From the NCBI RefSeq assembly GCF_029227915.1, contig NC_079876.1, positions 4,714,001-4,778,000 of the forward strand: a stretch of 64,000 bases of DNA, given 5' to 3'. This DNA is from Hydractinia symbiolongicarpus (taxonomy: Eukaryota > Cnidaria > Hydrozoa > Anthoathecata > Hydractiniidae). The stretch's first letter is position 1, and each line of letters starts with the position of its first letter. Made by a program: the position numbers and the translations under genes. Shown here piece after piece: positions 52,947 through 64,000 of the stretch. The notes beneath the pieces are model-generated. The model saw only the letters and a list, made by a program, of their open reading frames with translations, made no database searches and had not been told where the DNA came from.

Positions 52947-53698
52947 CACTTTCTATACTGGTTTCAGCGCGCGATAACGGCTAGGATTCGTCCCACAGAA
53001 AATTTGACTTATATATCTAATTTTTTAAATGAAGCGCTACCACAGCGCCCAGTGTAATCGCTGAGTTCCGGCAACCACGTCAAATTAAGAAGAATGTTAT
53101 TTCTTGGAGTCCAATTGTCTCACTTATAACATTTATAAGGTCACGGTCCAAAATCAGTTCAGTTATGTGCCACAGTCAATCGTTTCACTGTTAAAAGCCA
53201 TACAACCTAGAAATATCAGAAAAATATCGCTAAATACATGTTGGTGTGAATATGTGACCCAACCGCTGCAACTCAAACGGATTAACACCGTTAGAAAGTC
53301 AATGAAATGTAGTTTTTAAAACTGTCGCTATTTCTTCAGCGCGCGATAACGGATAGGATTGGTCCCACAGAAAAGAACGACTTATTTATCTAAATTTTTA
53401 AATGAAGCCCTACCACAGCGCCCAGTGTAATTGCTGATTTGCGGTAATCACGTCAAATTAAGAAAATGTTTTTTCTTGTAGTCCATTTGTGTCATCTATC
53501 ACATTGGTCATGTCACAGTCCAAAGTTAGTTCAATTAAGTCCCACAGTCAATCGTTTCACTGTTAAAAGCGATGCAACCTAGTAATATCAGAAAAATATC
53601 GCTAAACACATGTTGGTACGAATATGTGACACAACCGTTGTAACTCAAACGGATTAACACCGTTAGAAAGTCAATGAAATGTAGTTTTTGAAACTGTT

Positions 53699-53768
53699 GC
53701 TATATCTTCAGCGCGTGATAACGGATAGGATTGGTCCCACTGAAAAGAACGTAGTTTTTGAAACTGTC
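53699..53768 (+). repeat. 70-bp remnant satellite monomer (5 of 8)
   Basis: Same join, in the first copy of the 2,675-bp repeat. Confidence 0.85.
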
Positions 53769-56373
53769 GCTATTTCTTCATCGCGCAATAACGGATAGGA
53801 TTGGTCCCAGAGAAAAAAACGACTTATTTATCTAAATTTTTAAATAAAGCGCTACTACAACGCCCAGTGTAATAGCTGATTTCCGGCAATCACGTCATAT
53901 TAAGAAGAATGTTTTTTCTTGGAGTCCATTTGTGTCATTTATGACATTGATCAGGTCACGGTCCAAAGTTAGTTCAATTAAGTCCCACAGTCAATCGTTT
54001 CACTGTTAAAAGCGATGCAACCTAGTAAAAGCAGATAAATATCGCTAAATACATGTTGGTACGAAAATGTGACCCAACCGTTGAAACTCAAAGGGACTGA
54101 CACCGTTAAAAAGTCAATGAAATGTAGTTTTTGAAACTGTAGCTATTTTTTCAGCGAGCGATAACGGCTTGGATTCGTCCCACAGAAAATTTGACTTATA
54201 TATCTAATTTTTTAAATGAAGCGCTACCACAGCGCCCAGTGTAATCGCTGAGTTCCGGCAACCACGTCAAATTAAGAAGAATGTTATTTCTTGGAGTCCA
54301 ATTGTCTCACTTATAACATTTATAAGGTCACGGTCCAAAATCAGTTCAATTATGTGCCACAGTCAATTGTTTCACTGTTAAAAGCCATACAACCTGGTAA
54401 TATCAGAAAATTATCGCTAAAAACATGTTGGTACGAATATGTGACCCAACCGCTGCAACTCAAACGGATTAACACCGTTAGAAAGTCAATGAAATGTAGT
54501 TTTTAAAACTGTCGCTATTTCTTCAGCGCGCGATAACGGATAGGATTGGTCCCACAGAAAAGAACGACTTATTTATCTAAATTTTTAAATGAAGCGCTAC
54601 CACAGCGCCCAGTGTAATCGCTGATTTGCGGTAATCACGTGAAATTAAGAAAATGTTTTTTCTTGTAGTCCATTTGTGTCATCTATCACATTGATCATGT
54701 CACAGTCCAAAGTTAGTTCAATTAAGTCCCACAGTCAATCGTTTCACTGTTAAAAGCGTTGCAACCTACTAATATCAGATAAATATCGCTAAATATATGT
54801 TGGTACTAATATGTGACCCAACCTTTGAAACTCAAACGGATTAACACCGTTAAAAAGTCAATGAAATGTAGTTTTTAAAACTGTCGCTATTTCTTCAGCG
54901 CCCGATAACGGATAGGATTGGTCCCACAGTAAAAAACGACTTATTTATCTAAATTTTTAAATAAAGTGCTAACACAACGCCCAGTGTAATCGCTGAGCTC
55001 CGGCAATCACGTCAAATTAAGAAGAATGGTTTTTCTTGGAGTCCATTTGTGTCATTTATCACATTGATCAGGTCACGGTCCAAAGTTAGTTCAATTAAGT
55101 CCCACAGTCAATCGTTTCACTGTTAAAGGCGATGCAACCTAGTAATGTTAGATAAATATCGCTAAATACATGTTGGTACAAAAATGTGACCCAACCGTTG
55201 AAACTCAAACGGACTGGCACCCTTAAAATGTCAATGAAATGTAGTTTTTGAAGCTGTCGTTATTTCTTCAGCGCGCGATAACGGCTAGGATTGGTCCCAC
55301 AGTAAAAAATGACTTTTTATCTTAATTTTTATTTGAGGCGCTACCACAGCGCCCAGTGTAATCGCTGTGTTTCAGCAATCATTTCATATTAAGAAGAATG
55401 TTATTTCTTGGATTCCAATTCTCTCACTTATCACATTCATCAGTTCACAGTCCAAAGTTAGTGCAATTAAGTCCCACATGCAATCGTTTCACTGTTAAAA
55501 GCGATGCAACCTAGTAATAACAGATAAATATCGCTAAATACATGTTGGTACGAATATGTGACGCAACCGTGTAACTGAAGCGGATTGATACCGTTAGAAA
55601 GTTAATGAAATGTAGCTCTTGAAAGTGTCGCTATTTCTTCAGGGCGCGATAACGGCTAGGATTGGTCCCACAGTAAAAATGACTTATTTATCTAAATTTT
55701 TAAATCAAGCGCTACCACAACGCCCAGTGTAATCGCTGATTTCCGTCAATCACGTTAAATTAAGAAGAATGTTATTTCTTGGAGTCCAATTGTCTCATTT
55801 ATAACATTTATAAGGTCACGGTCCAAAATCAGTTCAGTTATGTGCCACAGTCAATCGTTTCACTGTTAAAAGCCATACAACCTAGAAATATCAGAAAAAT
55901 ATCGCTAAATACATGTTGGTGCGAATATGTGACCCAACCGCTGCAACTCAAACGGATTAAAACCGTTAGAAAGTCAATGAAATGTAGTTTTTAAAACTGT
56001 CGCTATTTCTTCAGCGCGCGATAACGGATAGGATTGGTACCACAGAAAAGAACGACTTATTTATCTAAATTTTTAAATGAAGCCCTACCACAGCGCCCAG
56101 TGTAATTGCTGATTTGCGGTAATCACGTCAAATTAAGAAAATGTTTTTTCTTGTAGTCCATTTGTGTCATCTATCACATTGGTCATGTCACAGTCCAAAG
56201 TTAGTTCAATTAAGTCCCACAGTCAATCGTTTCACTGTTAAAAGCGATGCAACCTAGTAATATCCGAAAAATATCGCTAAACACATGTTGGTACGAATAT
56301 GTGACCCAACCGTTGTAACTCAAACGGATTAACACCGTTAGAAAGTCAATGAAATGTAGTTTTTGAAACTGTT

Positions 56374-56443
56374 GCTATATCTTCAGCGCGTGATAACGGA
56401 TAGGATTGGTCCCACTGAAAAGAACGTAGTTTTTGAAACTGTC
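56374..56443 (+). repeat. 70-bp remnant satellite monomer (6 of 8)
   Basis: Same join, in the second copy of the 2,675-bp repeat, exactly 2675 bp from the previous one. Confidence 0.85.
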
Positions 56444-58676
56444 GCTATTTCTTCATCGCGCAATAACGGATAGGATTGGTCCCAGAGAAAAAAACGACTT
56501 ATTTATCTAAATTTTTAAATAAAGCGCTACTACAACGCCCAGTGTAATAGCTGATTTCCGACAATCACGTCATATTAAGAAGAATGTTTTTTCTTGGAGT
56601 CCATTTGTGTCATTTATGACATTGATCAGGTCACGGTCCAAAGTTAGTTCAATTAAGTCCCACAGTCAATCGTTTCACTGTTAAAAGCGATGCAACCTAG
56701 TAAAATCAGATAAATATCGCTAAATACATGTTGGTACGAAAATGTGACCCAACCGTTGAAACTCAAAGGGACTGACACCGTTAAAAAGTCAATGAAATGT
56801 AGTTTTTGAAACTGTAGCTATTTTTTCAGCGAGCGATAACGGCTTGGATTCGTCCCACAGAAAATTTGACTTATATATCTAATTTTTTAAATGAAGCGCT
56901 ACCACAGCGCCCAGTGTAATCGCTGAGTTCCGGCAACCACGTCAAATTAAGAAGAATGTTATTTCTTGGAGTCCAATTGTCTCACTTATAACATTTATAA
57001 GGTCACGGTCCAAAATCAGTTCAATTATGTGCCACAGTCAATTGTTTCACTGTTAAAAGCCATACAACCTGGTAATATCAGAAAATTATCGCTAAAAACA
57101 TGTTGGTACGAATATGTGACCCAACCGCTGCAACTCAAACGGATTAACACCGTTAGAAAGTCAATGAAATGTAGTTTTTAAAACTGTCGCTATTTCTTCA
57201 GCGCGCGATAACGGATAGGATTGGTCCCACAGAAAAGAACGACTTATTTATCTAAATTTTTAAATGAAGCGCTACCACAGCGCCCAGTGTAATCGCTGAT
57301 TTGCGGTAATCACGTGAAATTAAGAAAATGTTTTTTCTTGTAGTCCATTTGTGTCATCTATCACATTGATCATGTCACAGTCCAAAGTTAGTTCAATTAA
57401 GTCCCACAGTCAATCGTTTCACTGTTAAAAGCGTTGCAACCTACTAATATCAGATAAATATCGCTAAATATATGTTGGTACTAATATGTGACCCAACCTT
57501 TGAAACTCAAACGGATTAACACCGTTAAAAAGTCAATGAAATGTAGTTTTTAAAACTGTCGCTATTTCTTCAGCGCCCGATAACGGATAGGATTGGTCCC
57601 ACAGTAAAAAAAGACTTATTTATCTAAATTTTTAAATAAAGTGCTAACACAACGCCCAGTGTAATCGCTGAGCTCCGGCAATCACGTCAAATTAAGAAGA
57701 ATGGTTTTTCTTGGAGTCCATTTGTGTCATTTATCACATTGATCAGGTCACGGTCCAAAGTTAGTTCAATTAAGTCCCACAGTCAATCGTTTCACTGTTA
57801 AAGGCGATGCAACCTAGTAATGTTAGATAAATATCGCTAAATACATGTTGGTACAAAAATGTGACCCAACCGTTGAAACTCAAACGGACTGGCACCCTTA
57901 AAATGTCAATGAAATGTAGTTTTTGAAGCTGTCGTTATTTCTTCAGCGCGCGATAACGGCTAGGATTGGTCCCACAGTAAAAAATGATTTTTTATCTTAA
58001 TTTTTATTTGAGGCGCTACCACAGCGCCCAGTGTAATCGCTGTGTTTCAGCAATCATTTCATATTAAGAAGAATGTTATTTCTTGGATTCCAATTCTCTC
58101 ACTTATCACATTCATCAGTTCACAGTCCAAAGTTAGTGCAATTAAGTCCCACATGCAATCGTTTCACTGTTAAAAGCGATGCAACCTAGTAATAACAGAT
58201 AAATATCGCTAAATACATGTTGGTACGAATATGTGACGCAACCGTGTAACTGAAGCGGATTGATACCGTTAGAAAGTTAATGAAATGTAGCTCTTGAAAG
58301 TGTCGCTATTTCTTCAGGGCGCGATAACGGCTAGGATTGGTCCCACAGTAAAAATGACTTATTTATCTAAATTTTTAAATCAAGCGCTACCACAACGCCC
58401 AGTGTAATCGCTGATTTCCGTCAATCACGTCAAATTGAGAAGAATGTTTTTTCTTGGAGTCCATTTGTGTCATTTATCACATTGATCAGGTCACGGTCCA
58501 AAATCAGTTCAATTATGTGCCACAGTCAATCGTTTCACTGTTAAAAGCCATACAACCTAGTAATATCAGCAAAATATCGCTAAATACATGTTGGTACGAA
58601 TATGTGACCCAACCATTGTAACTCAAACGGATTAACACCGTTAGAAAGTCAATGAAATGTAGTTTTTGAAACTGTT

Positions 58677-58746
58677 GCTATATCTTCAGCGCGTGATAAC
58701 GGATAGGATTGGTCCCACTGAAAAGAACGTAGTTTTTGAAACTGTC
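58677..58746 (+). repeat. 70-bp remnant satellite monomer (7 of 8)
   Basis: Same join, followed by a TTTCTTCAGGGCGCAATAACGG monomer just after the 2,675-bp repeat ends. Confidence 0.8.
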
Positions 58747-59079
58747 GCTATTTCTTCAGGGCGCAATAACGGATAGGATTGGTCCCACAGAAAAAAACGA
58801 CTTATTTTTCTAAATTTTTAAATAAAGCGCTACTACAACGCCCAGTGTAATCGCTGAGTTTCAGAAATCATTTCATTTTAAGAAGAATGTTATTTCTTGG
58901 AGTCCAATTGTGTCACTATCACATTTATAAGGTCAAAGTCCATAATCAGTTCAATTAAATCCCACAGTCAATCGTTTCACTGTTAAAAGCCATAAAACCT
59001 AGTAATATCAGAGGAATATCGCTAAATACATGTTGGTACGAATATGTGACCCAAACGTTGTAACTCAAACGAATCGGCA

Positions 59080-61010
59080 CCGTTAGAAAGTCAATGAAGT
59101 GTAGTTTTTGAAACTGTCGCTATTTCTTCAGCGCGCGATAACGGAGAGGATTGGTCCCACAGAAAAGAACGACTTATTTATCTGAATTTTTAAATAAAGC
59201 GCTACCACAACGCCCAGTGTAATAGCTGATTTCCGGCAATCACGTCAAATGAAGATGAATGTTTTTTCTTAGAGTCCATTTGTGTCATTTATCACATTAA
59301 TCAGGTCACGGTCCAAAGTTAGTTCAATTAAGTCCCACAGTCAATCGTTTCACTGTTAAAAGCGATACAACCTAGTAAAATCAGATAAATATCGCTAAAT
59401 ACATGTTGGTACGAAAATGTGACCCAACCGTTGAAACTCAAACGGACTGACACCGTTAAAAATTCAATGAAATGTAGTTTTTGAAGCTTTAGATAATTCT
59501 TCAGCGCGAGATATCGGCCAGGATTGGTCCCACAGTAAAAAATGACTTTTTATCTTAATTTTTATTTGAGGCGCTACCACAGCGCCCAGTGTAATCGCTG
59601 AGTTTCAGCAATCGTTTCAAATTAAGAAGAATGTTATTTCTTGGAGTCCAATTGTCTCACTTATAACATTTATAAGGTCACAGTCCAAAATCAGTTCAAT
59701 TATGTGCCACAGTCAATCGTTTCACTGTTAAAAGACATACAACCTAGTAATATCAGAAAAATATCGCTAAATACATGTTGGTACGAATATGTGACCCAAC
59801 CGCTGCAATTCAAACGGATTAACACCGTTATAAAGTCAATGAAATGTAGTTTTTAAAACTGTCGCTATTTCTTCAGCGCGCGATAACGGAGAGGATTGGT
59901 CCCACAGAAAAGAACGACTTATTTATCTGAATTTTTAAATAAAGCGCTACCACAACGCCCAGTGTAATAGCTGATTTCCGGCAATCACGTCAAATGAAGA
60001 TGAATGTTTTTTCTTAGAGTCCATTTGTGTCATTTATCACATTAATCAGGTCACGGTCCAAAGTTAGTTCAATTAAGTCCCACAGTCAATCGTTTCACTG
60101 TTAAAAGCGATACAACCTAGTAAAATCAGATAAATATCGCTAAATACATGTTGGTACGAAAATGTGACCCAACCGTTGAAACTCAAACGGACTGACACCG
60201 TTAAAAATTCAATGAAATGTAGTTTTTGAAGCTTTAGATAATTCTTCAGCGCGAGATATCGGCCAGGATTGGTCCCACAGTAAAAAATGACTTTTTATCT
60301 TAATTTTTATTTGAGGCGCTACCACAGCGCCCAGTGTAATCGCTGAGTTTCAGCAATCGTTTCAAATTAAGAAGAATGTTATTTCTTGGAGTCCAATTGT
60401 CTCACTTATAACATTTATAAGGTCACAGTCCAAAATCAGTTCAATTATGTGCCACAGTCAATCGTTTCACTGTTAAAAGACATACAACCTAGTAATATCA
60501 GAAAAATATCGCTAAATACATGTTGGTACGAATATGTGACCCAACCGCTGCAATTCAAACGGATTAACACCGTTATAAAGTCAATGAAATGTAGTTTTTA
60601 AAACTGTCGCTATTTCTTCAGCGCGCGATAACGGAGAGGATTGGTCCCACAGAAAAGAACGACTTATTTATCTGAATTTTTAAATAAAGCGCTACCACAA
60701 CGCCCAGTGTAATAGCTGATTTCCGGCAATCACGTCAAATGAAGATGAATGTTTTTTCTTAGAGTCCATTTGTGTCATTTATCACATTAATCAGGTCACG
60801 GTCCAAAGTTAGTTCAATTAAGTCCCACAGTCAATCGTTTCACTGTTAAAAGCGATACAACCTAGTAAAATCAGATAAATATCGCTAAATACATGTTGGT
60901 ACGAAAATGTGACCCAACCGTTGAAACTCAAACGGACTGACACCGTTAAAAATTCAATGAAATGTAGTTTTTAAAACTGTCGCTATTTCTTCAGCGCGCG
61001 ATAACGGAGA
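59080..61010 (+). repeat. Dimer higher-order repeat of 745 bp, about 2.5 copies
   Basis: ACGGAGAGGATTGG is found at 59141, 59886 and 60631, each 745 bp apart, and again at about 61004 in a monomer of another subtype. The paired monomers have the unusual variants AATGAAGATGAATG and TTTAGATAATTCTTCAGCGC. The dimer copies are almost identical. Confidence 0.85.
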
Positions 61011-61725
61011 GGATTGGTCCCACAGTAAAAATGACTTATTTATCTAAATTTTTTAATCAAGCGCTACCACAACGCCCAGTGTAATCGCTGATTTTCAGCA
61101 ATCATTTCAAATTAAGAAGAATGTTATTTCTTGGAGTCCAATTCTCTCACTTATCACATTCATCAGGTCACAGTCCAAAATCAGTTCAATTATGTGCCAC
61201 AGTCAATCGTTTCACTGTTAAAAGACATACAACCTAGTAATATCAGATAAATATCGCTAAATACATGTTGGTACGAATATGTGACGCAACCGTTGTAACT
61301 GAAGCGGATTGATACCGTTAGAAAGTTAATGAAATGTAGCTCTTGAAAGTGTCGCTATTTCTTCACGGCGCGATAACGGCTAGGATTGGTCCCACAGTAA
61401 AAATGACTTATTTATCTAAATTTTTTAATCAAGCGCTACCACAACGCCCAGTGTAATCGCTGATTTCCGGCAATCACGTCAAATTAAGAAGAATGTTTTT
61501 TCTTGGAGTCCATTTGTGTCATTTATCACATTGATCAGGTCACGGTCCAAAATCAGTTCAATTATGTGCCACAGTCAATCGTTTCACTGTTAAAAGCCAT
61601 ACAACCTAGTAATATCAGAAAAATATCGATAAATACATGTTGGTACGAATATGTGACCCAACCGTTGTAACTCAAACGGATTAACACCGTTAGAAAGTCA
61701 ATTAAATGTAGTTTTTGAAACTGTT

Positions 61726-61795
61726 GCTATTTCTTCAGCGCGTGATAACGGATAGGATTGGTCCCACTGAAAAGAACGTAGTTTTTGAAACTGTC
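61726..61795 (+). repeat. 70-bp remnant satellite monomer (8 of 8)
   Basis: Same join, but here upstream is the ordinary GCTATTTC and not GCTATATC, a reversion or conversion of the linked marker. Confidence 0.8.
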
Positions 61796-64000
61796 GCTAT
61801 TTCTTCAGCGCGCAATAACGGATAGGATTGGTACCACGGAAAAAAACGACTTATTTATCAAAATTTTTAAATAAAGCTCTACTACAACGCCCAGTGTAAT
61901 AGCTGATTTCCGGCAATCACGTCAAATTAAGAAGAATGTTTTTTCTTGGAGTCCGTTTGTGTCATTTATCACACTGATCAGGTCGCGGTCCAAAGTTAGT
62001 TCAATTAAGTCCCACAGTCAATCGTTTCACTGTTAAAAGCGATGCAACCTAGTAAAATCAGATAAATATCGCTAAATATATGTTGGTTCGAAAATGTGAC
62101 CCAACCGTTGAAACTCAAACGGACTGACACCGTTAAAAAGTCAATGAAATGTAGTTTTTGAAACTGTAGCTATTTCTTCAGCGCGCGATAACGGGTAGGG
62201 TTGGTCCCACAGAAAATTTAACTTATTTATCTAATTTTTTAAATGAAGCGCTACCACAGCGCCCAGTGTAATCGCTGAGTTCCGGCAATCACGTCAAATT
62301 AAGAAGAATGTTATTTCTTGGAGTCCAATTGTCTCACTTATAACATTTATAAGGTCACAGTCCAAAATTAGTTCAATTATGTGCCACAGTCAATCGTTTT
62401 ACTGTTAAAAGCCATACAACCTAGTTATAACAGAAAAATATCGCTAAATACATGTTGGTACGAATATGTGACCCAACCGCTGCAACTCAAACGGATTAAC
62501 ACCGTTAGAAAGTCAATGAAATGTAGTTTTTAAAACTGTCGCTATTTCTTCAGCGCGCGATAAGGGATAGGATTGGTCCCACGGAAAAGAACGACTTACT
62601 TATCTAAATCTTTAAATGAAGCGCTACCACAGCGCCCAGTGTAATCGCTGATTTGCGGTAATCACGTCAAATTAAGAAAATGTTTTTTCTTGAAGTCCAT
62701 TTGTGTCATCTATCACATTGATCATGTCACAGTCCAAAGTTAGTTCAATTAAGTCCCACAGTCAATCGTTTCACTGTTAAAAACGATGCAACCTAGTAAT
62801 ATCAGATCAATATCGCTAAATATATGTTGGTACTAATATGTGACCCAACCTTTGAAACTCAAACGGATTAACACCGTTAGAAAGTCAATGAAATGTAGTT
62901 TTTAAAACTGTCGCTATTTCTTCAGCGCCCGATAACGGATAGGATTGGTCCCTAAGTTAAAAATGACTTATTAATTTAACTTTTTAATTGAAGCGCTACC
63001 ACAGCGCCCAGTGTAATCGCTGATTTGCGGTAATCACGTCAAATTAAGAAAATGTTTATCTTGGAGTCCATTTGTGTCATCTATCACATTGATCAGGTGA
63101 CAGTCCAAAGTTAGTTCAATTAAGTCCCACAGTCAATCGTTTCACTGTTAAAAGCGATGCAAACTAGTAATATCAGATAAATATCGCTAAATATATGTTG
63201 GTACTAATATGTGACCCAACCTTTGAAACTCAAACGGATTAACACCGTTAGAAAGTCAATGAAATGTAGTTTTTAAAACTGTCGCTATTTCTTCAGCGCC
63301 CGATAACGGATAGGATTGGTCCCACAGTTAAAAATGACTTATTAATCTAAATTTTTAATTGAAGCGCTACCACAGCACCCAGTGTAATCGCTGATTTGCG
63401 GTAATCACGTCAAATTAAGAAAATGTTTTTTCTTGGAGTCCATTTGTGTCATCTATTACATTGATCATGTCACAGTCCAAAGTTAGTTCAATTAAGTCCC
63501 ACAGTCAATCGTTTCACTGTTAAAAGCGATGCAACCTAGTAATATCAGATAAATATCGCTAAATACATGTTGGTACGAATATGTGACCCAACCTTTGAAA
63601 CTCAAACGAACTGACACCGTTAAAAAGTCAATAAAATGTAATTTTTGAAACTGTTGCTATTTCTTCAGCGCGGGATAACGGCCAGGATTTGTCCCACAGT
63701 AAAGAATGACTTATTTACCTAAACTTTTAAATGAAGCGCTACCACAGCGCCCAATGTAATCGCAGAGTTCCGGCAATCACGTCAAATTAAGAAAATGTTT
63801 TTTCTTGGAGTCCATTTGTGTCATCTATCACATTGATCATGTCACAGTCCAAAGTTAGTTCAATTAAGTCCCACAGTCAATCGTTTCACTGTTAAAAGCG
63901 ATGCAACCTAGTAATATCGGATAAATATCGCTAAATAAATGTTGGTACGAATGTGTGAGCCAACCTTTGAAACTCAAACGGATTAACACCGTTAAAAAGT

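Larger units (their letters stand above)
49960..52961 (+). mobile_element. Element B: Helentron-like element, second of a tandem pair
   Basis: A 3,002-bp element with the same start (49960-49969) and the same end (CTCTCCGCAA at 52937-52946 plus 15 nt ending CTATACTGG). It matches A closely from the start to about 48230/51065, then has a segment related to element I (51066-51240) where A has other sequence and the SINE-like unit. Its right part is built from repeated termini: complete right ends occur at 52141 and 52389 as well as 52961. The sequence from 52390 is a near-copy of A from 49167. The right flank TTTCAGCGCG resumes the satellite monomer cut at 47074. Confidence 0.65.
53070..58425 (+). 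repeat. Higher-order repeat of 2,675 bp, two copies
   Basis: Corresponding marks are 2675 bp apart throughout: 53104 and 55779, 53746 and 56421, 54291 and 56966. Each copy contains seven monomers plus one 70-bp remnant. Shared private variants include GAAGCCCTACCACAGC, TCGCTATTTCTTCATCGCGC and the lost base in CAACCGTGTAACTG. Copy one starts about 100 bp inside the right border of element B. Confidence 0.85.
52962..64000 (+). repeat. 372-bp satellite, array 3 (about 30 monomers)
   Basis: Same satellite continuing to the right edge. It starts TTTCAGCGCGCGATAACGG, which completes the monomer cut at 47074 (GCTATTT). Uninterrupted monomers of the same subtype (GCTATTTTTTCAGCG) are visible near 29790 and 54145. 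The window ends mid-monomer, so the array runs on. Confidence 0.97.

Noticed and set aside
49704-52977. Leu/Pro/Cys/Ala-rich frames on both strands in the C/T minisatellite, also at 35029-35239
   Set aside because: Low-complexity CCTTGCC repeats open in several frames at once; no protein family recognised.

Overview
This is eukaryotic repeat DNA with no protein-coding gene that I can support. It is AT-rich. About 53 of the 64 kb is one tandem satellite with a monomer of about 372 bp (observed spacing 371-373), always in the same orientation. The satellite is interrupted twice by insertions of one mobile-element family. The tRNA-derived SINE-like unit, the Pol III-type tRNA-like boxes, a 2.6-kb (TATC)n microsatellite and the satellite organisation all point to an animal or other complex eukaryote. 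The many TAGCTAGC-rich stretches make me think of an invertebrate such as a sponge, but that is a weak impression and not a sequence-based identification.

Layout: satellite array 1 (1-35032, about 94 monomers); element I, on the minus strand (35033-40263, half of it (TATC)n); satellite array 2 (40264-47074, about 18 monomers); two head-to-tail elements on the plus strand, A (47075-49959) and B (49960-52961); satellite array 3 (52962-64000, about 30 monomers). Monomers fall into recognisable subfamilies and form local higher-order repeats: a trimer repeated five times at 15.2-20.8 kb, a nine-monomer block at 7.0-13.4 kb whose second copy lacks one monomer, five-monomer and roughly 1.7-kb blocks at 22.8-29.8 kb, four- and three-monomer blocks at 41-45 kb, a 2,675-bp block at 53-58.4 kb and a dimer at 59.1-61 kb. 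A 70-bp remnant monomer, from a 302-bp internal deletion, recurs at eight places and serves as a lineage marker.

The most interesting objects are the interrupting elements. They begin TTGCGGAGAG and carry the inverse, CTCTCCGCAA, exactly 15 nt before the other end. They sit in T runs with no target duplication once the leading TT is counted as element, and A joins B end to start with no spacer. Near the left end is a 6-bp hairpin that shows one compensatory base-pair change between copies. They contain a tRNA-like module with the anticodon loop replaced by a GCAA tetraloop, an inner inverted-repeat block, and a C/T-rich minisatellite. Asymmetric inverted ends, T/T insertion and tandem copies are what is described for Helentron-type (HLE2) rolling-circle elements. 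I infer that this is a non-autonomous member of that type or a look-alike. No transposase, Rep or helicase is encoded here.

The short open frames in the satellite (about 60-80 codons) and the 896-codon frame across (TATC)n are chance frames in repeats and are not annotated as genes.
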